Assembly (NCBI GenBank): GCA_003153555.1
Contig: PLZS01000019.1
Location: 4,141-57,245, forward strand
Direction of reading: 5' to 3'
DNA length: 53,105 nt
Source: Candidatus Melainabacteria bacterium
GTDB lineage: Bacteria; Cyanobacteriota; Vampirovibrionia; Obscuribacterales; Obscuribacteraceae
A model generated the notes under the pieces. It made no database searches. It was not told the DNA's origin and saw only the letters and a list, made by a program, of their open reading frames with translations. Position numbers and translations under genes: made by a program. Shown piece after piece: positions 23,113 through 30,319 of the stretch (its first letter is position 1; every line of letters begins with the position of its first letter).

Positions 23113-23421
23113 AGAGGGTTTCCTGATGCCTGGTTACCTAATGAATACCTACTCAACCAGGTCGACAAGTAAGCATACATCACTGTTCTGCATTTAATCC
23201 CTCAGCAGTCAGAATTGTAATGAGCGCGGCAAATGGCATTAGAGCGCGCACATGTAAGATTGTCACGCCGTAGAAAGCGACACATACTCGCACCAAATGC
23301 AGTGCCGACAAAGAGCTTGGATATCTGCGTCAATCGAGTAATCAGATCGCTCTCGCGAGCCGAATATGGCCCGGAATAGCTATTCGGATCAGGTCTGCAC
23401 ACTAAAGAAAAACTCAATAAG

Positions 23422-23451
23422 AAAAGACCCGGCTGATTGGCCGGGTCTTTT
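23422..23451. terminator. Strong bidirectional intrinsic terminator
   Basis: AAAAGACCCGGC and GCCGGGTCTTTT are perfect 12-bp arms around TGATTG, with A-tract and T-tract on the two sides. Read leftwards it ends the structured intergenic segment 23455-23640. Confidence 0.88.
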
Positions 23452-23454
23452 GAA

Positions 23455-23640
23455 TTGTTCGCAGTGTTGGTGCCGCCCCAACGGATTCTATCCCTAGCTT
23501 CCCTCGTACTGGAGTTCCTGCGATGCGTGTCGAACGAAGTCGTTCCACAACTAAGTTGTACCCGATAAGTGACCTACTCCGCCATAGCTTTAACAATCTG
23601 TTCATTTTCCGCTCAACATAAAGGATGAAAACGAGCATGG
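23455..23640 (-). ncRNA. Candidate structured small RNA ending at the terminator
   Basis: The minus strand of this gap reads into the strong terminator at 23422-23451 and can form several hairpins: GTTGG/CCAAC around GGCGGCA, GAACG/CGTTC around ACTT, ACAAC/GTTGT around TTA. A 74-codon frame over the same stretch reads through the terminator and is not convincing. No known RNA family was recognised. The other parts of the 23113-23804 gap (tolC promoter side and epimerase leader) show no gene. Confidence 0.35.
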
Positions 23641-23804
23641 AAAGCGCGGCAAAACAAGTCAGGAGCCTGCCGTTTTGCCCATCGTCGGATATAGTTTAGG
23701 CGCCGCACCATATATGGAGCCGGGTCGTAATATTCGTTCACGTTGTGTTCACACTGCTTTCGTTATCATGGGAAAACGAAGCCCCACGGGCTATAAGGAA
23801 CTCT

Positions 23805-24710
23805 ATGAAAGTTGCTATAACAGGTTCATCGGGACTCGTCGGGTCCGCCTTGAAAGACAAATTGCGAAGTCAAGGTAACGAAGTCGTCACCTTTGTAAGA
23901 AGCAACGCATCAGGTCAGTCAGGAAAGTTCTTATGGAATCCAGAAGCTGGAACGATAGATACAGCAGGGTTTGCCGGCGTTAATGCGGTTATCAATCTCG
24001 CTGGTGAAAGCATTGCCGCGAAGCGTTGGACTGCTGAACAAAAGATAAAGATACGTGACAGCCGGGTAAAAGGAACAACACTTCTTGCTCAGACTATAGC
24101 GAAGCTAGAATCCCGTCCAGAGGTTCTGGTTAGCGCGTCAGCGATTGGGTTCTATGGCGATAGAGGCGACGAAGTCCTGACCGAAAACAGCGCTCCCGGA
24201 AAAGGTTTTCTTGCCGATGTTTGTCAACAATGGGAGCGTTCCTCAGAGGCGGCAGAGGCCAGCGGGGTGCGTGTTGTCAGAGCGCGACTCGGCGTTGTTC
24301 TCAGTAAAGACGGCGGAGCGCTCCAAAAAATGTTGCCTATCTTTAAGCTGGGTGGCGGCGGAGTGATCGGTTCGGGCAAGCAGTACATGAGTTGGATCGC
24401 CCTCGACGATGTAGTCAACGCGCTCATCTTCGCAGTCACCAACAAATCAGTTTCTGGAGCCATGAACGTTGTTGCACCAAACTCGGTGCGCAACTCTGAG
24501 TTCACCGAAGCCCTGGGTCATGCGCTGCACAGACCGGCGGTGCTTCCTTTGCCGGCGTTTGCGGCGCAATTGATCATGGGCGAGATGGCTGACCAATTGT
24601 TGTTAGCAAGTGCATATGTCGAGCCACTGGCACTTACTGGTAATAAATTTGAATTCGAGTATCCGAATCTTGCGGGTGCCTTGTTGCATGCTTTGGGGAA
24701 GACGTCCTAG
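23805..24710 (+). CDS. TIGR01777-type NAD(P)-dependent epimerase
   Basis: From ATG 23805 (AAGGAA six bases upstream) a 301-aa extended-SDR protein: Rossmann 'VAITGSSGLVGSALKDKL', 'GVNAVINLAGESIAAKRWT', 'DSRVKGTTLLAQTI', catalytic-region 'SASAIGFYGDRGDEVLTE', 'LADVCQQWERSSEAAE', 'VRARLGVVLSKDGGALQKML' and 'GGGVIGSGKQYMSWIALDDV'. This matches YfcH/SulA-like epimerases, whose substrate is unknown. The longer frame to 23745 has no support. Ends 69 bp before the LOV kinase gene. Confidence 0.88.
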   Translation: MKVAITGSSGLVGSALKDKLRSQGNEVVTFVRSNASGQSGKFLWNPEAGTIDTAGFAGVNAVINLAGESIAAKRWTAEQKIKIRDSRVKGTTLLAQTIAKLESRPEVLVSASAIGFYGDRGDEVLTENSAPGKGFLADVCQQWERSSEAAEASGVRVVRARLGVVLSKDGGALQKMLPIFKLGGGGVIGSGKQYMSWIALDDVVNALIFAVTNKSVSGAMNVVAPNSVRNSEFTEALGHALHRPAVLPLPAFAAQLIMGEMADQLLLASAYVEPLALTGNKFEFEYPNLAGALLHALGKTS

Positions 24711-24744
24711 AAGAGACGGGGAGCATTGAGAAGTAAGTTTAGAA

Positions 24745-24771
24745 GCCGGCAAGGATGCCGGCGCTCCCAGG
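24745..24771 (+). repeat. Dispersed ~28-bp repeat, copy a
   Basis: GCCGGCAAGGATGCCGGC followed by GCTCCCAGG. The first part is an inverted repeat of two GCCGGC words around AAGGAT. Its last bases together with the following GAG form the AGGAG ribosome binding site of the LOV kinase gene. Confidence 0.85.
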
Positions 24772-24779
24772 AGAGTCGA

Positions 24780-25922
24780 GTGGATCCCGAAGATGACAGT
24801 TTTACGAATTCGGACCTAACTGAATCCATCAGTTTGAGCCAAATTCAGAATCATGTTCGGGAGCTACCGGACCAACTCTTGCTCCTTTATCGAGCCGTTG
24901 AGTGCACTCGCAATGGTATTGTCATAACCGACCCAAACAGAACCGACAACCCGATCATCTATTGCAACCAGGCGTTCGCAGAGATGTCAGGATTTCGCAT
25001 CGACCAAATTATCGGACGCAACTGCAGATTCCTTCAGCGCGATGATCGCGACCAGCCCGCCATTAAGGAGATTCGCGAAGCCATTGCTGCAGGCAAAACG
25101 ATCACCACAATTATTAGAAACTACCGCAAAAACGGAGAGCTGTTTTGGAACGAGCTGACTGTGTCACCTGTGCACGACGCATCAGGGAAGCTAATAAATT
25201 TCATTGGCGTCCAAAATGACGTAAGCGCACGCAAGGAGGCAGAGCGTCGGGTTTCAGAATTTTACTCGGTGATTTCGCACGAGTTGAGAACACCTCTTAC
25301 ATCTATTAATGGTGCCCTCCGAGTCATTGAAGACGGTTCGGCTGGGAAGGTCAACGCAGGTGTCATGAAGCTTGTCAAAATCGCCCTCGGCAATTCAGAT
25401 CGTTTGATGCGCCTGATCAGTGACATTCTGGATTTGAAAAAGATTGAGTCAGGCAAATTCAAACTCAGTCTTCAGAAAGTGCCACCAGTCTCGGTGATAG
25501 ATACCGTGATAGAAGCACTCACTCCTGTTGCTGATGAAAAGGGAATCAAGCTCATCAAACAAGTAACGGCAAAGCATTCCGTGGTTTTGGATCCAGATAG
25601 AGTTGTTCAGATATTGAGCAACTTAACTATTAACGCGATCAAGTTTTCGCCACCAAACGGGAATGTGGTGCTACTGGTCGATAATCCGTCACCAGACAGC
25701 ACCAGATTTGCGGTCATAGACCAGGGACCTGGCATACCAGCGGATCAGATTGAAAAACTGTTTGTACGTTTCCAGCAGTTGGATTCATCAGACAAGCGAA
25801 GTAAAGGCGGCACCGGGCTCGGCCTATTTATTAGCAAATCGCTTGTGGAACTTCATGGCGGCCACATTGGTGTAGAAAGTACTCCCGGCAAAGGCAGCAC
25901 CTTTTGGTTTGAGATTTTTTAA
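24780..25922 (+). CDS. LOV-domain sensor histidine kinase
   Basis: From GTG 24780 a 380-aa protein (a TTG at 24726 would force translation of the repeat). The PAS/LOV domain has all flavin-binding landmarks: GRNCRFLQ with the photo-adduct Cys, 'RNYRKNGELFWNEL' and 'NFIGVQNDVSARKEAE' with the Gln. Kinase: H-box 'YSVISHELRTPLTSINGALR', N-box 'LSNLTINAIKFSPPNG', G1 'VIDQGPGIP', G2 'GGTGLGLFISKSLVELHGG'. It should sense blue light through FMN and autophosphorylate. No regulator gene is in the same operon; an OmpR-type regulator lies 1 kb away on the other strand. AGGAG is six bases before the GTG. Confidence 0.9.
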   Translation: MDPEDDSFTNSDLTESISLSQIQNHVRELPDQLLLLYRAVECTRNGIVITDPNRTDNPIIYCNQAFAEMSGFRIDQIIGRNCRFLQRDDRDQPAIKEIREAIAAGKTITTIIRNYRKNGELFWNELTVSPVHDASGKLINFIGVQNDVSARKEAERRVSEFYSVISHELRTPLTSINGALRVIEDGSAGKVNAGVMKLVKIALGNSDRLMRLISDILDLKKIESGKFKLSLQKVPPVSVIDTVIEALTPVADEKGIKLIKQVTAKHSVVLDPDRVVQILSNLTINAIKFSPPNGNVVLLVDNPSPDSTRFAVIDQGPGIPADQIEKLFVRFQQLDSSDKRSKGGTGLGLFISKSLVELHGGHIGVESTPGKGSTFWFEIF

Positions 25923-25994
25923 AAGAACAAAACCATATGGGATTCAAACAAGCTGAACATCTCGGTATGTATTAGTTGATGCCTGATGCTCGAA

Positions 25995-26351
25995 TCAAGT
26001 AAATCTATTGTTGATGTTCTGATTCAGTGCGGCGAATTCGGCGCGCATATCCGAGCGCAGCCCCGAGATTTCGCCACGCATCTCGGAGTTTTCGCCTCGC
26101 ATTGCGGAGATGTCGCGCCGCATTTCGGATAAGTCGCGCCGCATTTCGGAGAAGTTCATCTTCATCTCTTTAAGAAAATTCTCCTCCTCGATCAATTCTT
26201 GATCCATGCGAGCGTATAGTTCATCGTAGTTTCGTTGTGTACGTTGTATTTGAACTGACATCGCTAAAAATTGTTCCTCGGTGGACTGCTGGAGTTGTAG
26301 AATCGTCAATTTCATATATTGCCGCACCTCGCACATATCGTCTACATACAA
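25995..26351 (-). CDS. Coiled-coil protein with seven-residue repeats, copy 1
   Basis: A 118-aa protein: N-terminal 'MKLTILQLQQSTEEQFLAMS' and 'QIQRTQRNYDELYARMDQEL', then heptads SEMRRDL, SEMRRDI, SAMRGEN, SEMRGEI, SGLRSDM and a tail FAALNQNI. This would be one long charged coiled coil. It is a tandem paralogue of the next gene upstream, with nearly identical 5' half and leader DNA about 432 bp apart. The start may be the internal ATG at codon 13. No family recognised; DUF1640- or apolipoprotein-like coils are look-alikes. Confidence 0.7.
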   Translation of the reverse strand: MYVDDMCEVRQYMKLTILQLQQSTEEQFLAMSVQIQRTQRNYDELYARMDQELIEEENFLKEMKMNFSEMRRDLSEMRRDISAMRGENSEMRGEISGLRSDMRAEFAALNQNINNRFT

Positions 26352-26375
26352 GTACGTCGGCGACGGCTAAAAAGT

Positions 26376-26783
26376 TTAGCCTGGATTTTCTAGTTTATCC
26401 ACCCGATGCTCGATTCGAGTAAATGCACTTTGAATTTCCTTTGTCAGCACTAACAGCTCCGTGCGGAGTGCGGCGAATTCGGCGCGCATCTCCGAGCGCA
26501 GCCCCGAGATTTCGGCGCGCATCTCCGAGCGCAGCTCGGTAAGCTCAGAGCGAACCTCAGAGATTTCGGCACGCATCTCGCCGAACTCAAAGGTCATCTC
26601 TTTGCGAAAGTCCTCATTGTTGATCAACGAACGGTCAATGCGATTGTGTAGTTCATCGTAGTTTCGTTCTGTGCGTTGTATTTGAGCTGACATCGCTAAA
26701 AATTGTTCCTCGTTGGACTGCTGGAGTTGTAGAATCGTCAATTTCATATATCGCCGCACCTCGCATATACCTTCTACATACAA
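26376..26783 (-). CDS. Coiled-coil protein with seven-residue repeats, copy 2
   Basis: A 135-aa paralogue of the preceding entry. The N-terminal ~45 residues are almost the same; the heptad section (EMRAEIS, EVRSELT, ELRSEMR, AEISGLR, SEMRAEF) differs in number and is followed by 'LVLTKEIQSAFTRIEHRVDK'. The repeats are visible in DNA as 21-bp units. Leader sequence ACAAGTACGTC and CGACGGCTAAAAAGTT is shared with copy 1, so promoter and gene were duplicated together. Confidence 0.7.
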   Translation of the reverse strand: MYVEGICEVRRYMKLTILQLQQSNEEQFLAMSAQIQRTERNYDELHNRIDRSLINNEDFRKEMTFEFGEMRAEISEVRSELTELRSEMRAEISGLRSEMRAEFAALRTELLVLTKEIQSAFTRIEHRVDKLENPG

Positions 26784-26867
26784 GTACGTCAGCGACGGCT
26801 AAAAAGTTCAATTATTGTACAAGCGGAGAGTACAAGCGTAGAGATGATTTTCGCGGCAAGCGAAGAA

Positions 26868-27551
26868 TTAATGAGGTTGAGTGCTGCTCAGCATATAGCC
26901 TCGGTTACGAACGTTTTTGATCAAACCGCTATCCCCGGTTTCGCCGATAGATTTACGCAATAGTTTTATGTGTGTACGCACCGTATCTGGTGACGCAAGC
27001 GAATCGTCCATCCAGACACGCTCCAGAATTGCCTCCGAACTAAAAACCTGATCCGGGTGGCGCATAAAGAACTCAAGAAGACTGAACACTTTTGGGCGGA
27101 GATGCACATCTTCACCGTTTCTGGTGACCTGGCATGTTGCAGGATCAAGCGTGATCGCTCCTGCCGTCAACAACACAGCGGCTAATGAATGTGGCCGTCT
27201 TAACAGTGCGCGTACACGCGCCAACAATTCTTGCGGATGGAACGGCTTGGTCAAGTAATCATCGGCACCCAAATCTAGTCCCAATGCTTTGTCCGCCACT
27301 TCGGCCTTGGCAGTCAACATCAAAACTGGAGCCTTGCCACCATGGTCGCGGTAAGCCTTTAGCACATCCAATCCTGTCACTTCAGGCATCATCCAATCCA
27401 AAATGACCAAGTCATATTTGAAAGAACGCAAAAAGTCGATTGCAGGGGCACCACCACTTGCAGTTTGCACTGAGTGCCCCTTGCTCGAAAGAGTCACATT
27501 CAGCACGTGAGCAAGATCTCCATCATCTTCAACTATCAATATTTTAGCCAA
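26868..27551 (-). CDS. OmpR-family response regulator
   Basis: A 227-aa two-domain regulator: receiver 'KILIVEDDGDLAHVLNVTL' with acidic pocket E8/D9/D10, phospho-acceptor D52 in VILDWMMPE, 'LMLTAKAE', K in 'DDYLTKPFHPQELLARVRAL'; then a winged helix with 'VHLRPKVFSLLEFFMRHPDQ', 'SSEAILERVWMDDSLASPDT', 'VRTHIKLLRKSIGE' and 'VRNRGYML'. A DNA-binding regulator of a two-component pair. Its kinase is not adjacent; the LOV kinase at 24780 is the nearest candidate. Confidence 0.92.
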   Translation of the reverse strand: MAKILIVEDDGDLAHVLNVTLSSKGHSVQTASGGAPAIDFLRSFKYDLVILDWMMPEVTGLDVLKAYRDHGGKAPVLMLTAKAEVADKALGLDLGADDYLTKPFHPQELLARVRALLRRPHSLAAVLLTAGAITLDPATCQVTRNGEDVHLRPKVFSLLEFFMRHPDQVFSSEAILERVWMDDSLASPDTVRTHIKLLRKSIGETGDSGLIKNVRNRGYMLSSTQPH

Positions 27552-27639
27552 TTAAAACTCTCTTCGACGATACAACGTTCACGCTATGGAGTCCGATTCA
27601 TGAGGCGGATGCGAAAGCTGCATCAGGCAAGTTGAAAGA

Positions 27640-29436
27640 CTAATTTTGAGCCGTGTTCGCGGCGTAGAAATAAACTTTGAAATCAGCATTCCTTGGATGG
27701 GGCAAAACGCCAATTCTTTTGAACGACTTGGCGAGAGCAACATTAGGATCGTGCAGCGCCTCCTGCATCTTTGGTAGAACAATTTTCTTTGGATCTACGC
27801 CTGAGAGCACCACGAACACACGCTGCCCTTCTGCTAGTTTGGCTTTCCGAATATAGTGCGCATTGATCTCGTCTCGTTCAGGCCAGCTGATGTACCAGGA
27901 CTGCCCGGGAGAAACTCCCTGCATCAGATAGACGATTGCAGGGAAATCATAGAGACTCAAAATATAGTCGCCGGGACGAAAGCCATTTCCGAACAGTATT
28001 TTATGAGCATGCTCATAAAATTGAATATCCTTTTCTTCAAGTTTCATACCTAAAAGCAAAGGGATTTTGCTCGTCTCCGCGGATTGTCGAGGCAGCACGA
28101 GACCATCATCTCGCTGGTAAACATATTGACTGTAAAATTGAGTGACAGAAAACAGAGCAAATGCGGCAGGCACCGCCGCCATCGCATATGGTGCCTTAAA
28201 CCGATCGGCGCAGATGAAGGACCCTACCATGATGAGCAAGAACCATGGTGCCATGTTGCTGGAAGCATGAGAGAGGAAATTGCAGTTAGTGCCTAAGGCT
28301 GCAATCAGTGGTAGTAACAGTAACAACACTGCTCCAATCAGAAATCGCCAATTTTTAGGGCGACTGGTCGAGAGCAGCACCGCGAAGAAGGAGAGTGTCG
28401 CAATAGTGACAACCGACTCGCGACCTTTCACGAGGTTTGATTTCGCCAACAAAACACAAGTAGTCAACAACAACAGTGCCGAGAAAGCACCACACAGCAA
28501 GCGAACCAGTGTTCGCTGCTTTTCCCCGCTGAGAGTCGCCATTGATCGATTCAAGCAAAATGTTATTCCAAGTAAAACTAATCCCTGCCACCAATGTCTA
28601 CCGATGAACTCGAGGGCTCCTGCAGTCATACCCGCGGGACTATGATCGGTTAGCAACTCGAATTTGGTTGCTTCTGAAAAGGCTGTCCACCAGTCGCCCA
28701 TCCCTTGAACTAAAGTGAAAAAGAAAACCAGTCCTCCAACACCACCCACGATCACTGCGCTGCAATCGCGCCATGTGCAGCGTTGAACTAGCAGAAATAC
28801 GAGCAGAACCGGCAACAGAACAACGGCACTGGTAAATTTGACAAAGAAATTCAAGGCTATGCAGATCCCAGCCAAAGCAAGCAAGAGTGGCTTGCCAAAC
28901 CGCTGCACTCGTGCCGAACCGACGCCACTTGATGCGAAAAATGCGCAGGCAACGCTCAGCGTGAGCAAGGCGGATGAAAGCCCGTTATACGAAATTGTGC
29001 GGGGAAAGCAGCAGAAAACTATAGTCGCTCCAAGTACCGCAGAGGTTGCAAGGAGTGCCCGTTTCACGTTGCTTAATTGCAGCCAGCGATTTGCCCAGGT
29101 GGCGAATCCAAGACTCAAGAGCAGAGCAGGAATGAGCCTCGCCGCGATCTCGAGCAACCTGTAATGAAGAATTTCACTCGACACCAATTTCGGTATCTTC
29201 GAAAGCAACAAGTGAAAGGAAGAAAAAGTTGGATAAATTGAAGGATTCTGATATTGCACTAAGTAAAAAGACTCGACATCGGTATCGAGCCCTCTATTCA
29301 GCCCCCAGAACAGCACAATCAAATTCGTCAACAGCGCCAGGCACACAACCACCAAAGCCACTCTCCAGGCTTTCTCTGATTGAGTATTTGTCTCGACTTC
29401 CGTTGAACGGGGAGTAGCCAGCTGTGCTGCTTGCAT
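27640..29436 (-). CDS. Polytopic membrane protein, GT-C glycosyltransferase-like
   Basis: A 598-aa protein with roughly eleven to twelve hydrophobic helices (VALVVVCLALLTNLIVLFW near 35; 'LIPALLLSLGFA'; 'LLLALAGICIALNFFV'; 'AVVLLPVLLVFLLV' and more) and a soluble C-terminal part after ~440. The early loop 'NRGLDTDVESFYLVQYQN' with acidic residues, then 'YRLLEIAARLIPALLLS', recalls GT39/GT83-type lipid-sugar transferases. No conclusive catalytic motif. Ends with periplasmic-type sequence 'YILSLYDFPAIVYLMQGVSP'. Stands alone between the response regulator and the zeta-toxin pair. Confidence 0.6.
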   Translation of the reverse strand: MQAAQLATPRSTEVETNTQSEKAWRVALVVVCLALLTNLIVLFWGLNRGLDTDVESFYLVQYQNPSIYPTFSSFHLLLSKIPKLVSSEILHYRLLEIAARLIPALLLSLGFATWANRWLQLSNVKRALLATSAVLGATIVFCCFPRTISYNGLSSALLTLSVACAFFASSGVGSARVQRFGKPLLLALAGICIALNFFVKFTSAVVLLPVLLVFLLVQRCTWRDCSAVIVGGVGGLVFFFTLVQGMGDWWTAFSEATKFELLTDHSPAGMTAGALEFIGRHWWQGLVLLGITFCLNRSMATLSGEKQRTLVRLLCGAFSALLLLTTCVLLAKSNLVKGRESVVTIATLSFFAVLLSTSRPKNWRFLIGAVLLLLLPLIAALGTNCNFLSHASSNMAPWFLLIMVGSFICADRFKAPYAMAAVPAAFALFSVTQFYSQYVYQRDDGLVLPRQSAETSKIPLLLGMKLEEKDIQFYEHAHKILFGNGFRPGDYILSLYDFPAIVYLMQGVSPGQSWYISWPERDEINAHYIRKAKLAEGQRVFVVLSGVDPKKIVLPKMQEALHDPNVALAKSFKRIGVLPHPRNADFKVYFYAANTAQN

Positions 29437-29469
29437 GTGCCAATCCGAATTGAAGAAGTCAATATATCA

Positions 29470-29501
29470 AAGCCCCGCACGCCCGGCATTAGTGGGGGCT
29501 T
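29470..29501 (-). terminator. Possible terminator of the zeta-toxin operon
   Basis: AAGCCCC (29470-29476) pairs with GGGGCTT (29495-29501). Read leftwards the stem ends in GGGGCTTT with an AT-rich continuation but no solid T-run. It lies between the zeta-associated gene and the membrane protein gene on the same strand. Confidence 0.4.
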
Positions 29502-29525
29502 AGGATGACTGTTTCAGCCCGTCAA

Positions 29526-29747
29526 TCAGGCATCCGCGTCATTACGCTTTTCACTATCGGGCAATGATTGGATTTGCCTTATCTCTCCAGGCTTAGGTAT
29601 CTCTCTCACCAACTGCCCGTTTCGAACTATCACAAACTCAGTGCCTGTTTGTTGTGCCAAAAGCCAGGCGCGCTTAGAGGCTCGCACTAATGCCTTTGGT
29701 GCATTTTGCATGTCTTCATCAGGCAAATTGGATACGGGAATATTCAT
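29526..29747 (-). CDS. Small protein coupled to the zeta toxin, possible antitoxin
   Basis: A 73-aa protein: 'ALVRASKRAWLLAQQTGTEFVIVRNGQLVREI' is broken by Gly and reads like a Phd-less short antitoxin seen behind zeta-like ATPases. Its ATG overlaps the TGA of the zeta gene (ATGA at 29744-29747). The order (toxin first) differs from epsilon-zeta operons. Antitoxin function is inferred from coupling only. Confidence 0.62.
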   Translation of the reverse strand: MNIPVSNLPDEDMQNAPKALVRASKRAWLLAQQTGTEFVIVRNGQLVREIPKPGEIRQIQSLPDSEKRNDADA

Positions 29748-30271
29748 TGGTTAGTTCCTTCGCTAATCAATTCTAGCGCTTCACCGCTGTTGTTATACAA
29801 AGTCCAAAAATCTACTTCGAATCTATAGACCTCTTGAAAGTTACGCAATCCGGCTAAAAAACGACGGCGTACAACATCATCAGGAATGTAGTGTCCACCT
29901 TGAGCCACTCTTGCAGCTACTCTGGCAATCGCTTCTTCCGGATTAATCAACGAAAGGAAGAGCAGCTTTACCTGATACTCCTCTTTTCGCCACTGGCGAA
30001 TCATCCGCACATAACCACGGCTGGAGAGAGTTGTTTCAAAAGCAAAGTTGTGTCCATGCTGCGCGTGGGTTTTTATTTCATCTAACATCACTCGTCCAGC
30101 CTTTATCGCCACTGCGTCAGGTTGAAACGGTGCCAAACCTGCGGCGATCAGATCAGCGTTAATGAATATTGGACATCCCGCTTCGTTAGGCAGAAACTCA
30201 CGCGCAAAAGTGGTTTTCCCCGCTCCATTGGGTCCTGCAATTATTAGGATCTTCTTTTCGTTCACAAGCAC
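29744..30271 (-). CDS. Zeta-toxin family P-loop kinase
   Basis: A 175-aa protein with Walker A GPNGAGKTTFAREFLP (residues 13-28), 'FINADLIAAGLAPFQPDAVA', 'HGHNFAFETTLSSRGYVRMI' and 'VKLLFLSLINPEEAIARVAA' with 'RVAQGGHYIPDDVVRRRFLA'. This is the compact chromosomal zeta/AAA_33 type that may phosphorylate UDP-N-acetylglucosamine or an unknown substrate. The GGH.IP..V..RF motif is typical. Forms an overlapping pair with the 73-aa protein downstream. Confidence 0.82.
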   Translation of the reverse strand: MLVNEKKILIIAGPNGAGKTTFAREFLPNEAGCPIFINADLIAAGLAPFQPDAVAIKAGRVMLDEIKTHAQHGHNFAFETTLSSRGYVRMIRQWRKEEYQVKLLFLSLINPEEAIARVAARVAQGGHYIPDDVVRRRFLAGLRNFQEVYRFEVDFWTLYNNSGEALELISEGTNQ

Positions 30272-30319
30272 TGACGAACTTCACCACTATTCCTACTTCG
30301 GTTCTAACTTTAGCAGCTG

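Noticed and set aside
23414..23638. 74-codon minus-strand frame between tolC and the epimerase gene
   Set aside because: Reads through a perfect terminator and consists of Arg/Ser-rich sequence typical of non-coding DNA.
23460..23640. tRNA or tmRNA gene in the structured gap
   Set aside because: A TTCGAC word occurs but no acceptor stem, D-arm or anticodon arm can be arranged around it.
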